Shown here one piece after another: positions 1 to 5,129 of a stretch of DNA of 5,129 bases. The position numbers were made by a program, and so were the translations under genes. Each line of letters begins with the position of its first letter. Position 1 is the stretch's first letter. The notes beneath the pieces were generated by a model. It saw nothing but the letters and a program-made list of their open reading frames with translations. It did no database searches and was not told the DNA's origin. Source of the stretch: Treponema sp. (GTDB lineage: Bacteria; Spirochaetota; Spirochaetia; Treponematales; Breznakiellaceae); the NCBI GenBank assembly GCA_031273835.1, contig JAISRD010000133.1, positions 1 through 5,129 on the forward strand, in the 5' to 3' direction.

Positions 1-540
1 CTCAGGCGCTGTATGCGGCCCCGGTCAATCTCGGTAAGGCCCGGTTATCACTGGGGGCTGGGATTGGAGGGCTATACCCAGGTAACAAGTTCCCTCAGGC
101 GTTATACGGACCTTCTGGCCCACCAGCAGATACGGGCCTTCCTCAGGCGGGAGGCCGGCGGGGGGGGGCATCCCCTTAATGAAGAGGAAACCCTGCTCCG
201 CCTTGCCGCGGGGGACGCCGCCTCCCAGGCGGTAACCCAGGCGGAACGGGCCTCCCGGATGTACTGGACAGCGGTGTATCTGGAGGGGCTGCTCAAGGGC
301 CGCCGGAACCGGGACGCCGCCCCGGAGGGCGCCGCCGGGACCCCCGGGGCGGAGGGACTGATATGGGAAGGGGTGGTTTTGGAGAAGCGGGGGAACTACA
401 CGGCGCTGATCATTCCTGACCTTGCCCTGGAAATCCAGGCGGGGATACGGAAAAACGCGGAACCCAACGAGCGGCTCAAACTCCGTTTGAGCAAGGTCCG
501 TATCCCCGAAGCGGAGGCGGTGTTCGAGCAGGTTTTATGA
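1..540 (+). CDS. RNB-family exoribonuclease (RNase II/R-like), 3' part only
   Basis: This is the C-terminal end of a 3'-to-5' exoribonuclease of the RNB family, which degrades RNA processively in the cytoplasm. The frame is open from base 1 (it reads LRRC before the first ATG at base 13), so that ATG is almost certainly internal and the gene continues upstream. Of the 179 residues visible, 25-44 (YTQVTSSLRRYTDLLAHQQI) match the conserved end of the RNB catalytic domain, usually written TSPIRRYxDLxxH. The usual Pro is Ser here, and the paired Arg and the Asp are kept. A helical region ending around residue 104 (ERASRMYWTAVYLEGLL) follows, then a Gly/Ala/Pro-rich spacer (about 107-118), then a compact S1-like RNA-binding domain (about 119-179). 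The Asp-rich metal-binding motifs of the active site lie outside the window, so activity cannot be judged. RNase R and RNase II-like paralogues cannot be told apart from this piece. The gene ends 76 bases before cheA on the same strand. Confidence 0.85.
   Translation, partial: LRRCMRPRSISVRPGYHWGLGLEGYTQVTSSLRRYTDLLAHQQIRAFLRREAGGGGHPLNEEETLLRLAAGDAASQAVTQAERASRMYWTAVYLEGLLKGRRNRDAAPEGAAGTPGAEGLIWEGVVLEKRGNYTALIIPDLALEIQAGIRKNAEPNERLKLRLSKVRIPEAEAVFEQVL
160..168 (+). repeat. Run of nine G inside the RNB exoribonuclease gene
   Basis: Nine consecutive G bases encode part of a Gly stretch (EAGGGGHPL) between the RNB core and the following helical region. With nine G the frame joins the RNB motif upstream to the S1-like domain downstream, so this length is the ON form. 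A gain or loss of one G would shift the frame and remove the C-terminal S1-like domain. Poly-G tracts of similar length are known to vary in Treponema pallidum, but variation at this site is only inferred. Confidence 0.6.
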
Positions 541-562
541 GGGCTTTCTGCGGCGGTATTTT

Positions 563-592
563 TTTACTTCTCTTGTGCTACTTGACTATAAA
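563..592 (+). promoter_or_regulatory. Putative sigma-70-type promoter for the che operon
   Basis: A -35-like TTTACT (563-568; 4 of 6 consensus bases) is followed after 18 bases by a -10-like TATAAA (587-592; 5 of 6). Transcription would start near base 599, leaving a leader of only about 17-18 bases before the chosen cheA ATG. It lies in the only sizeable AT-rich non-coding stretch between the exoribonuclease gene and cheA. A second -35-like TTGACT (582-587) overlaps it but has no good -10 at normal spacing. The call rests on motif matching only. Confidence 0.4.
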
Positions 593-610
593 GGATTTGT
601 GCATAAATAT

Positions 611-614
611 AGGA
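611..614 (+). promoter_or_regulatory. Weak, closely spaced ribosome binding site of cheA
   Basis: AGGA sits only two bases before the ATG at 617, closer than usual. A better AAGGA (591-595) lies 21 bases from that ATG and 3 bases from an in-frame GTG at 599. The protein evidence (MSDYLDPNNE, directly before the first helix of the HPt domain) favours 617. The ribosome site alone does not settle the start, and the cheA start may be weakly translated. Confidence 0.35.
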
Positions 615-616
615 TT

Positions 617-3055
617 ATGAGCGATTATCTGGATCCAAATAATGAAGAACTTCTCAAGGATTTTTTCAGCGAAGCCCAAATGCAGGTTGATACGCTGGAG
701 CAGAACATATTGGTCCTCGAAAACGAGGGGGGCAATAAGGACGCGGTGGACGAGATTTTCCGGGCGGCTCATACCTTAAAGGGCGGTTCCGCCACGGTCG
801 AGATGATGGAACTTTCCCACTTTACCCACATGGTAGAGGATGTACTGGACGCCATCCGTTCCGATCTGCTAGAGGTAACTGAGGACGTGGTGGATACCCT
901 TCTTGCGGCCATCGATATTATTAAGGCCATGCTGGAACAGCGCATGAACGGCGCGGTATACCAGGCGGATACTTCCCGGATGGAAGCCCGTTTGGAGGCG
1001 ATGATCCCCGCGGCAAAGGGCAAAAAGGGTTCCGCCAGGCCCGCGGCCGCCGTTGTGGCGCCCGCCGCCGCCCCGGTTCAAGCCGCCGCGCCTCCTCCTC
1101 CGACTCCCCCCGCCCCGGCTCAAGCCGCCGCCGCTCCGGGGCTCAGTTCCGCGGAAATACAGGAACTTAAAGAGACGGCCCAGGGTCTGCCGGTTTACCA
1201 GGTATCCGTTCAATTTGATCAGGACAGCCTCATGAACAGCGTGGGGGGCATACAGTGTTACGCGGCCCTTAAGGGTATGGGTTCCATACTTAAAACCCAG
1301 CCCGAATTTGAACAGCTCTATGAAGATACCTTCTTCCCGGTTGTTAACTATTACATAGCTTCGGCAAAGAGCTCCGCGGATCTCCGAAAATACGTGACTA
1401 TCCCCGACGTAACCCTTGCCAGTACGGTTACGGACATACAATCCCTCAGGCCCACCGACGGGCAGTCCGCTCAGGCGGATCAGCCCACCGTTCCGGTCCA
1501 AAGCGCGGCCCAGGCGGCCCCGGACCGGCCCGCGGAGCCGGTCCGGCCCGCTCCGGCTCCGGTAACGCCGGTTCAAGCCGCGCCGGTCCAGGCGGCCCAG
1601 CCCGCCACTGCGGCGCAGACCGCCGCGGGAAAAGCGGCGTCGGCGGATGCGGTAAAGGCGGGCAAGGAGGCGGGTTCCATACTGAGGGTGGATTCCAAAC
1701 GCATCGACGATCTGCTCAACCTTGTGTCGGAAACGGTTATCACCAAGGCTACCTTTAACCAGATCAATAACCAGTTTGCCGATGTGGTTAACGAGCTCCA
1801 TTCCATCGAGGCCAATTACCGGGATACGATCAAGAACCTCTTTGACAGCCTTCCCGATTATCTGGAAAGCATTCAGCAGGGCCGCTCAATAAAGGACATA
1901 CGCAAGGAAATAAACGACCAGTACGGCGATATATTCACCCTTTTTGACGGCTTTGAGGCGAACCTGAAAATTAACGTGGGAAAATTCCGTTCCACAAGCC
2001 AGAACTTGGGCCGTATCACCGCGGAACTCCAGGAAGGGGTCATGCATATCCGCATGGTGCCCATCAGCCAGATCTTCAGCCGTTTCCCCCGGCTGGTGCG
2101 GGATCTGTCTAAATCCCTCTCTAAAAAGATCAACCTGGTTATCGAAGGTGAAGAAACCGAGCTGGATAAATCGGTTATCGAGGATCTTCTTGACCCGATC
2201 ATGCACTCGGTACGGAATTCCGTGGATCACGGCATCGAATCCGCCGAAGAGCGCAGCGCCGCCGGTAAACCCGAAGAGGGAATGGTACTCCTTAGGGCGT
2301 CCAACGAGGGAAATATGATCATCATCGAGATAGCCGATGATGGTAAGGGTATTGATGTAAACGCCGTTAAGGCCAAGGCTATTGAACGGGGCATCATCAA
2401 TCCCAATAAGGTACTCTCCGACGTGGAAGCCTACAATCTGATCTTTGAACCGGGCTTTTCCACCGCGAAACAGGTTACAAGCATTTCCGGCCGCGGCGTG
2501 GGCCTTGACGTGGTCCGCCGTTCCATTGAAAAGCTCAACGGAACCGTGACGGTTACTTCCGAAAAGGGTAAGGGGACGAAGTTTATCATCAAACTGCCCC
2601 TTACGCTGGCCATTATTCAGGGCCTCCTGGTGCGGGTCGGTCCGGAAATATACTCCATACCCATCACCAGCGTTATCGAAAGCCTGCGGATCAAGCCCGA
2701 GGAAATTAAGCTTATCGATAACTATGAGGTTATCAATGTACGGAACGACGTAATTTCCCTCCTGCGTTTAAACCGGCTTTTCGGCATCAGGACCGAGGAA
2801 AAGACCGACTTTAATTTTGTGGTTATTGTTGGTACGGCGGAGAAGAAAATGGGTTTCATGGTGGACAGCCTTATAGGCGAGGAGGATGTGGTAATCAAGC
2901 CCCTGAGGGATCAATTTACCAATTCGCCGGGCATAGCGGGAGCTTCCATTTTAGGAGACGGTTCGGTATCATTGATCATAGACGTAAGCCAGCTGCTTGA
3001 GCTTGGCCAGCGGAAGGAAGCGGAACAGCGCCGTGTCCGCGAAGGGATACGGTAG
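617..3055 (+). CDS. cheA: Chemotaxis histidine kinase CheA
   Basis: CheA is the cytoplasmic kinase of the chemoreceptor array: it autophosphorylates on a His and passes the phosphate to CheY. From the ATG at 617 the protein has 812 residues. P1 (HPt) spans about 8-130, with the phospho-acceptor His52 in AHTLKGGSAT. An Ala/Pro-rich linker follows, then a P2-like response-regulator-binding domain (about 191-277) and a second Ala/Pro/Gln linker (about 278-350). P3, the dimerisation domain, spans about 356-482 and ends in HIRMVP. It is about 65 residues longer than in Thermotoga CheA. P4, the ATPase domain, spans about 483-660 with the N box HSVRNSVDHG (Asn534), the G1 box DDGKG (574-578) and the G2 box GRGVG (625-629). 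P5, the CheW-like receptor-coupling domain, covers about 665-805. All kinase motifs are intact. In-frame GTG codons at 575 and 599 would add residues that do not look like CheA. It is the first gene of an operon with the CheW fusion gene 10 bases downstream. Only the exact start is in doubt. Confidence 0.96.
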   Translation: MSDYLDPNNEELLKDFFSEAQMQVDTLEQNILVLENEGGNKDAVDEIFRAAHTLKGGSATVEMMELSHFTHMVEDVLDAIRSDLLEVTEDVVDTLLAAIDIIKAMLEQRMNGAVYQADTSRMEARLEAMIPAAKGKKGSARPAAAVVAPAAAPVQAAAPPPPTPPAPAQAAAAPGLSSAEIQELKETAQGLPVYQVSVQFDQDSLMNSVGGIQCYAALKGMGSILKTQPEFEQLYEDTFFPVVNYYIASAKSSADLRKYVTIPDVTLASTVTDIQSLRPTDGQSAQADQPTVPVQSAAQAAPDRPAEPVRPAPAPVTPVQAAPVQAAQPATAAQTAAGKAASADAVKAGKEAGSILRVDSKRIDDLLNLVSETVITKATFNQINNQFADVVNELHSIEANYRDTIKNLFDSLPDYLESIQQGRSIKDIRKEINDQYGDIFTLFDGFEANLKINVGKFRSTSQNLGRITAELQEGVMHIRMVPISQIFSRFPRLVRDLSKSLSKKINLVIEGEETELDKSVIEDLLDPIMHSVRNSVDHGIESAEERSAAGKPEEGMVLLRASNEGNMIIIEIADDGKGIDVNAVKAKAIERGIINPNKVLSDVEAYNLIFEPGFSTAKQVTSISGRGVGLDVVRRSIEKLNGTVTVTSEKGKGTKFIIKLPLTLAIIQGLLVRVGPEIYSIPITSVIESLRIKPEEIKLIDNYEVINVRNDVISLLRLNRLFGIRTEEKTDFNFVVIVGTAEKKMGFMVDSLIGEEDVVIKPLRDQFTNSPGIAGASILGDGSVSLIIDVSQLLELGQRKEAEQRRVREGIR
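1073..1591 (+). repeat. Shared PVQAA-coding repeats in both CheA linkers
   Basis: The 14-mer CCGGTTCAAGCCGC occurs at 1073-1086 and again, identical, at 1568-1581. A one-base variant (CCGGCTCAAGCCGC) lies at 1115-1128. All three copies are in the same codon phase and read PVQAA or PAQAA. Another PVQAA, in different codons (CCGGTCCAGGCGGCC), follows directly at 1583-1597. The repeats lie in the two flexible Ala/Pro-rich linkers on either side of the P2-like domain, not across the whole interval given. They probably arose by repeat expansion or exchange between the linkers. Confidence 0.5.
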
Positions 3056-3059
3056 GGGA
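3054..3059 (+). promoter_or_regulatory. Ribosome binding site of the CheW-CheR-like gene
   Basis: AGGGGA lies six bases before the ATG at 3066 and overlaps the end of the cheA stop codon (3053-3055). This fixes the start at 3066 rather than at upstream in-frame alternatives inside cheA, and it suggests translational coupling to cheA. Confidence 0.65.
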
Positions 3060-3065
3060 TTAAAC

Positions 3066-4406
3066 ATGGCAGCGGTGATAAAAGATCTGGTCCAGGTAAA
3101 TGAGGACCTCCAGAAACAGAAAGACAAGGTCGAAGACGTTGATTTTAAGATGATCACCTTTTCATTGGCCGGTAAGGATTACGGCGTTGATATTATGAAC
3201 GTCAAGGAAATTGCCAAGGCCGATAAATTTACCTATGTGCCCAATGCGGCTTCCTTTGTAAAGGGGGTCTACAACCTCCGGGGGGACATCATCCCCATCG
3301 TGGACCTGCGGGCCTTTTTCCATCTGCCCGTGGAAAAAAAGGACGACGGCGTTGAGAATATGCTGATCCTCCGCATAGAGGACCGGGTTTATGGGACCGT
3401 GGTGGACAAGATCGACAAGGTGGTGGGGATCAATTCCGATTATATTCAGCCCCCCCATCCTATCTTCGGGGATATCAATATCAAATTTATCTCCGGCGTG
3501 GTGGAACAACAGGGGGACCTGTACATTATCCTGGATGTGATCCGTATCTTTTCCCAGAGTGAAGAGGATAAAAGCGCCAAGCCCCACGCCGTGCCGGAAA
3601 GCAGTTCCGATGCCTTCTACGTTCCCCCCGTTTCGGATGTCCCCGCCTTTGACCCGCAGGCTTCCGGCGCGGAATCGGCCCTGGACTTTATACGTCAAAG
3701 CCTTCCCACCCTGAGGCGCTTCTATCCCAGTTCCATCAATGACGTCTGGATAAGGGAAAACTTTGCCGATTGGAGCATAGGCCGTTCGGGTCCGGAACTC
3801 CAGCTTAGGGACGTCAGGGAAGCGGATGAATTTCTTTCCCGCTTCTATTCTCCCCATTCGGGGGGCTTCTGGGACGATGATTACGCTGCCCTGGTTAAGG
3901 AGATCCTGCCTTCCTTCAGTTCTTCCACCATCCAGGTTTGGAACATAGGCTGCGGCAAGGGCTATGAAACCTATTCGTTTGGCTGTATACTTAAATCCCG
4001 GTATCCGGATACCCAAATCAAGATATGGGCAAATGATAACGATATTATGGCGGTTTCCCAGGCGCCCAATATGATATACGATCTGGATGAAATGCCTGAA
4101 TATTGCCGGGCATATATGGTACGGGGACCCAACGGTTATAGTTTTAACCAGGCCGTTAAGGACATGATACTCTTTGAGTACCATGATGTTCTGAACGACA
4201 ATTCCCTGCCGCCCCTGGATATTATTCTGGCCCGGGATATACTTTCCTTTGTTCCCGCGGCCGAGCAGGGAAGGATGGTTGCCCAATTTTCGGAAAAGCT
4301 TAAAAGCAAGGGCCTGGTGTTTATCGGGAAAAACGAGGAACTGGATGAAAGGGAATGGCGGTCCGTCGCCAGGGCGCCGGTTTCCGTATTTACACGAAAG
4401 GAATAA
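3066..4406 (+). CDS. cheW: CheW coupling protein fused to a CheR-like methyltransferase domain
   Basis: This 446-residue protein is far longer than a standalone CheW (about 150-170 residues). Residues about 24-165 form a complete CheW domain, including the hallmark YNLRGDIIPIVDLR (69-82), which docks CheA P5 and the receptors in the array. A Ser/Pro/Ala-rich linker (about 166-203) leads to a CheR-like region (about 204-446). This has the CheR-type helix (FLSRFYSPH, 256-264), the Rossmann SAM loop (VWNIGCGKGYETYS, 291-304), an acidic strand end (WANDND, 321-326), a short counterpart of the beta-subdomain (MVRGPNGYS, 351-359) and later strands (LDIILARDILSFV, 384-396). Key motifs differ from active CheR. 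GEExYS is GYETYS, so its first Glu is Tyr300. The Asn of NLL is Asp374 (HDVL). CRN is ARD, with Asp391. I infer that methyltransferase activity may be lost or changed while the fold serves in the array. Such CheW-CheR-like hybrids are known from spirochaetes, notably Treponema denticola. The start is supported by a good ribosome site. cheA lies 10 bases upstream and cheX 36 bases downstream. Confidence 0.93.
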   Translation: MAAVIKDLVQVNEDLQKQKDKVEDVDFKMITFSLAGKDYGVDIMNVKEIAKADKFTYVPNAASFVKGVYNLRGDIIPIVDLRAFFHLPVEKKDDGVENMLILRIEDRVYGTVVDKIDKVVGINSDYIQPPHPIFGDINIKFISGVVEQQGDLYIILDVIRIFSQSEEDKSAKPHAVPESSSDAFYVPPVSDVPAFDPQASGAESALDFIRQSLPTLRRFYPSSINDVWIRENFADWSIGRSGPELQLRDVREADEFLSRFYSPHSGGFWDDDYAALVKEILPSFSSSTIQVWNIGCGKGYETYSFGCILKSRYPDTQIKIWANDNDIMAVSQAPNMIYDLDEMPEYCRAYMVRGPNGYSFNQAVKDMILFEYHDVLNDNSLPPLDIILARDILSFVPAAEQGRMVAQFSEKLKSKGLVFIGKNEELDEREWRSVARAPVSVFTRKE

Positions 4407-4411
4407 GCAAT

Positions 4412-4435
4412 CCGTCTGTGACGGGAGATAAGGAG
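4412..4435 (+). promoter_or_regulatory. Small hairpin and strong ribosome binding site before cheX
   Basis: CCGTC (4412-4416) and GACGG (4420-4424) form a five-base-pair stem with a three-base loop, extendable by one T-G pair. Five bases later comes AAGGAG (4430-4435), seven bases before the cheX ATG: the best ribosome site in the window. The hairpin lacks a T-run, so it is unlikely to be a terminator. It could protect or punctuate the message between the two genes. Confidence 0.5.
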
Positions 4436-4442
4436 ACGAAAT

Positions 4443-4910
4443 ATGAGAGTTGAGTATATTAATCCCTTCGTTGAAGCCGCTTTCGGCGTGCTCAAGGAAG
4501 TGCTTAATACCGATGTAAAACGGGGGGATCTGTACCTCAAATCCAGTACCATGTCGATTATGGGCGTTGCGGCTCTTGTGGGTCTTGCGGGTGATGTGGA
4601 AGGCCGGGTTCTTTTCGACATGACAAAGGAAACGGCCCTGAATATTGCCGGGGCCATGAACGGCGAGAAGTTTGCCCAGCTTGATGAGCTGGCGAAAGCT
4701 ACCATTACCGAGCTTGCCAACATGATCACCGCCCAGGCGGTTACGAAACTCCACGATCTGGGTTTCAAATTCGATCTGACCCCTCCGGCTCTATTCTCCG
4801 GGGAGAATATGGAGATCTCCAACCGGGAAGTGGAAGCCCTGATTGTGCCCATGGATCTGGGGACCAACGGGAAGATCGAGATCAATGTGGCCGTGAGGGA
4901 AAGGGCCTGA
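4443..4910 (+). CDS. cheX: CheY-P phosphatase CheX
   Basis: CheX removes the phosphate from phosphorylated CheY in the cytoplasm and so resets the signal sent to the flagellar motor. The 155-residue product has the usual family length and covers the fold end to end. It starts with MRVEYINPFVEAAFGVL, the typical N-terminal helix. The middle has the strand pair around VGLAGDVEGRVLFDM (46-60). The catalytic helix carries the E-x-x-N signature in TELANMITAQA (89-99), with Glu90 and Asn93. In Borrelia CheX the equivalent pair, Glu96 and Asn99, inserts into the CheY active site. Only one such helix is seen, as expected for CheX; CheC has two. The start is set by AAGGAG seven bases upstream. It follows the CheW fusion gene and belongs to the same operon. 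In the described Treponema cheAWXY operon cheY comes next, but here it is absent before the window ends. Confidence 0.94.
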   Translation: MRVEYINPFVEAAFGVLKEVLNTDVKRGDLYLKSSTMSIMGVAALVGLAGDVEGRVLFDMTKETALNIAGAMNGEKFAQLDELAKATITELANMITAQAVTKLHDLGFKFDLTPPALFSGENMEISNREVEALIVPMDLGTNGKIEINVAVRERA

Positions 4911-5053
4911 TTGTTAAACAGGGCCGGCGGCCTTCCGGGGGCCCGGTCCGCAATTGCGGGGGTGGAAGTTCCACGGCTCCCTCCGGAACCTTTATTGGTT
5001 CCCGGCCCCGCGGATTTTGTTCGGGAAAACACCGCTTAACGCGGTGATGATTA
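4911..5053. other. Non-coding spacer packed with inverted repeats
   Basis: The 143 bases between cheX and the tRNA contain a row of perfect small inverted repeats. These are TGTT/AACA around 4912-4920, CCGC/GCGG with an AATT loop (4948-4959), GTGGAA/TTCCAC with a one-base loop (4962-4974), GGAACC/GGTTCC with a six-base loop (4985-5002) and ACCGC/GCGGT with a five-base loop (5031-5045). GGGCCGG (4921-4927) can also pair with CCGGCCC (5002-5008) and enclose the inner hairpins. I see no convincing open reading frame and no clear promoter for the tRNA. The region may hold the che transcript's 3' end, a structured RNA, or a degenerate palindromic repeat element. Confidence 0.55.
4983..5005 (+). 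terminator. Candidate transcript-end hairpin after cheX
   Basis: GGAACC (4985-4990) and GGTTCC (4997-5002) form a six-base-pair stem with loop TTTATT. With one bulged C (5003), two more C-G pairs extend it at the base (4983-4984 with 5004-5005). It is among the strongest hairpins downstream of cheX. No T-run follows directly; only a TTTT at 5015-5018 lies further on, so it does not fit the classic intrinsic terminator and may instead be a stabilising 3' end. Confidence 0.3.
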
Positions 5054-5127
5054 GGGCGGTTAGCTCAGTTGGTTAGAGCATCAGTATGACACGCTGAGGG
5101 TCACAAGTTCGACTCTTGTATCGCCCA
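5054..5127 (+). tRNA. tRNA-Val (anticodon GAC)
   Basis: A full cloverleaf can be drawn over 74 bases. The acceptor GGGCGGT pairs with ATCGCCC with one G-T pair. Then come T8-A9, a D stem GCTC/GAGC with loop AGTTGGTTA, an anticodon stem TCAGT/GCTGA with loop ATGACAC, variable bases GGGTC, a T stem ACAAG/CTTGT with loop TTCGACT, and discriminator A. The T before GAC in the loop sets the anticodon as GAC, which reads the Val codons GUC and GUU. The anticodon GAC and discriminator A agree with Val identity. The next bases are TG, so the 3' CCA is not encoded and must be added by the nucleotidyltransferase. The stem ACCGC/GCGGT (5031-5045) ends eight bases upstream and may lie in the precursor leader. 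Confidence 0.95.
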
Positions 5128-5129
5128 TG

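Noticed and set aside
13..15. ATG as the start of the exoribonuclease gene
   Set aside because: The frame is open to the window edge, and the RNB motif begins only about 20 residues later. A true RNB protein needs several hundred residues before it.
1..149. CTCAGGCG repeated at 1-8, 94-101 and 142-149
   Set aside because: Each copy encodes Leu-Arg-Arg in the same frame, and only the middle one lies in a conserved family motif. The spacing is irregular, so this looks like codon preference rather than a repeat element.
528..565. Possible intrinsic terminator after the exoribonuclease gene (GCAG/CTGC followed by a seven-T run at 559-565)
   Set aside because: The stem is only four base pairs with a long loop, and seven bases separate it from the T-run. 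It is not a convincing terminator hairpin.
589..617. Possible flagellar sigma-28 promoter (TAAAG at 589-593)
   Set aside because: The -35-like core is present, but no acceptable GCCGATAA-type -10 occurs at the right spacing, and transcription would begin at or after the cheA start codon.
869..1801. A 310-codon open frame on the - strand opposite the first third of cheA
   Set aside because: Its Gly/Arg-rich product is the reverse complement of the Ala/Pro-rich CheA linkers. No start signal or domain supports it.
3162..4754. A 530-codon open frame on the - strand opposite the CheW fusion gene and cheX
   Set aside because: It is antisense to two well-recognised genes, spans their boundary, has no recognisable domain, and is explained by the codon bias of the + strand genes leaving few stops on the other strand.
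4136..5032. A 298-codon open frame on the - strand running into the spacer after cheX
   Set aside because: It is rich in Ser, Arg and Thr with no family resemblance, and it overlaps cheX and the end of the CheW fusion gene. It is a shadow frame.
5019..5053. A dedicated promoter for tRNA-Val
   Set aside because: I found no -35/-10 pair at normal spacing in the bases before the tRNA. It may use a weak promoter or be read from upstream, but nothing specific can be supported.

Overview
The window reads as part of a spirochaete chromosome, most likely a Treponema-type organism with fairly GC-rich coding sequence (termite-gut treponemes would fit, but the species cannot be fixed from here). The main evidence is the chemotaxis gene order cheA, cheW, cheX, all on the + strand. 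It is supported by two traits I associate with spirochaete chemotaxis systems: a CheW protein carrying a C-terminal CheR-like methyltransferase domain, and a CheA with an enlarged dimerisation (P3) domain.

Layout. Bases 1-540 are the 3' end of an RNB-family (RNase II/R-like) exoribonuclease gene whose catalytic N-terminal part lies upstream of the window. It contains a run of nine G in its reading frame. A 76-base gap (541-616) holds a plausible sigma-70 promoter. Then come cheA (617-3055), a 10-base gap, the cheW-cheR-like fusion gene (3066-4406), a 36-base gap with a small hairpin and a strong ribosome binding site, and cheX (4443-4910). The last 143 non-coding bases (4911-5053) are packed with small perfect inverted repeats. 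They are followed by tRNA-Val(GAC) at 5054-5127, two bases short of the window end.

How the genes work together. CheA is the receptor-coupled histidine kinase and phosphorylates the response regulator CheY. The CheW module of the fusion protein links CheA to chemoreceptors, while its CheR-like module resembles the receptor methyltransferase but has altered SAM-site motifs and may be structural. CheX is the CheY-P phosphatase that ends the signal. The response regulator cheY, which follows cheX in the described Treponema cheAWXY operon, is not seen: a palindrome-rich spacer and a tRNA gene occupy that place.

I see no mobile element, CRISPR array or wholly new defence or metabolic system. The most notable items are the fusion protein, the CheA P3 insertion, the palindrome cluster and the missing cheY.
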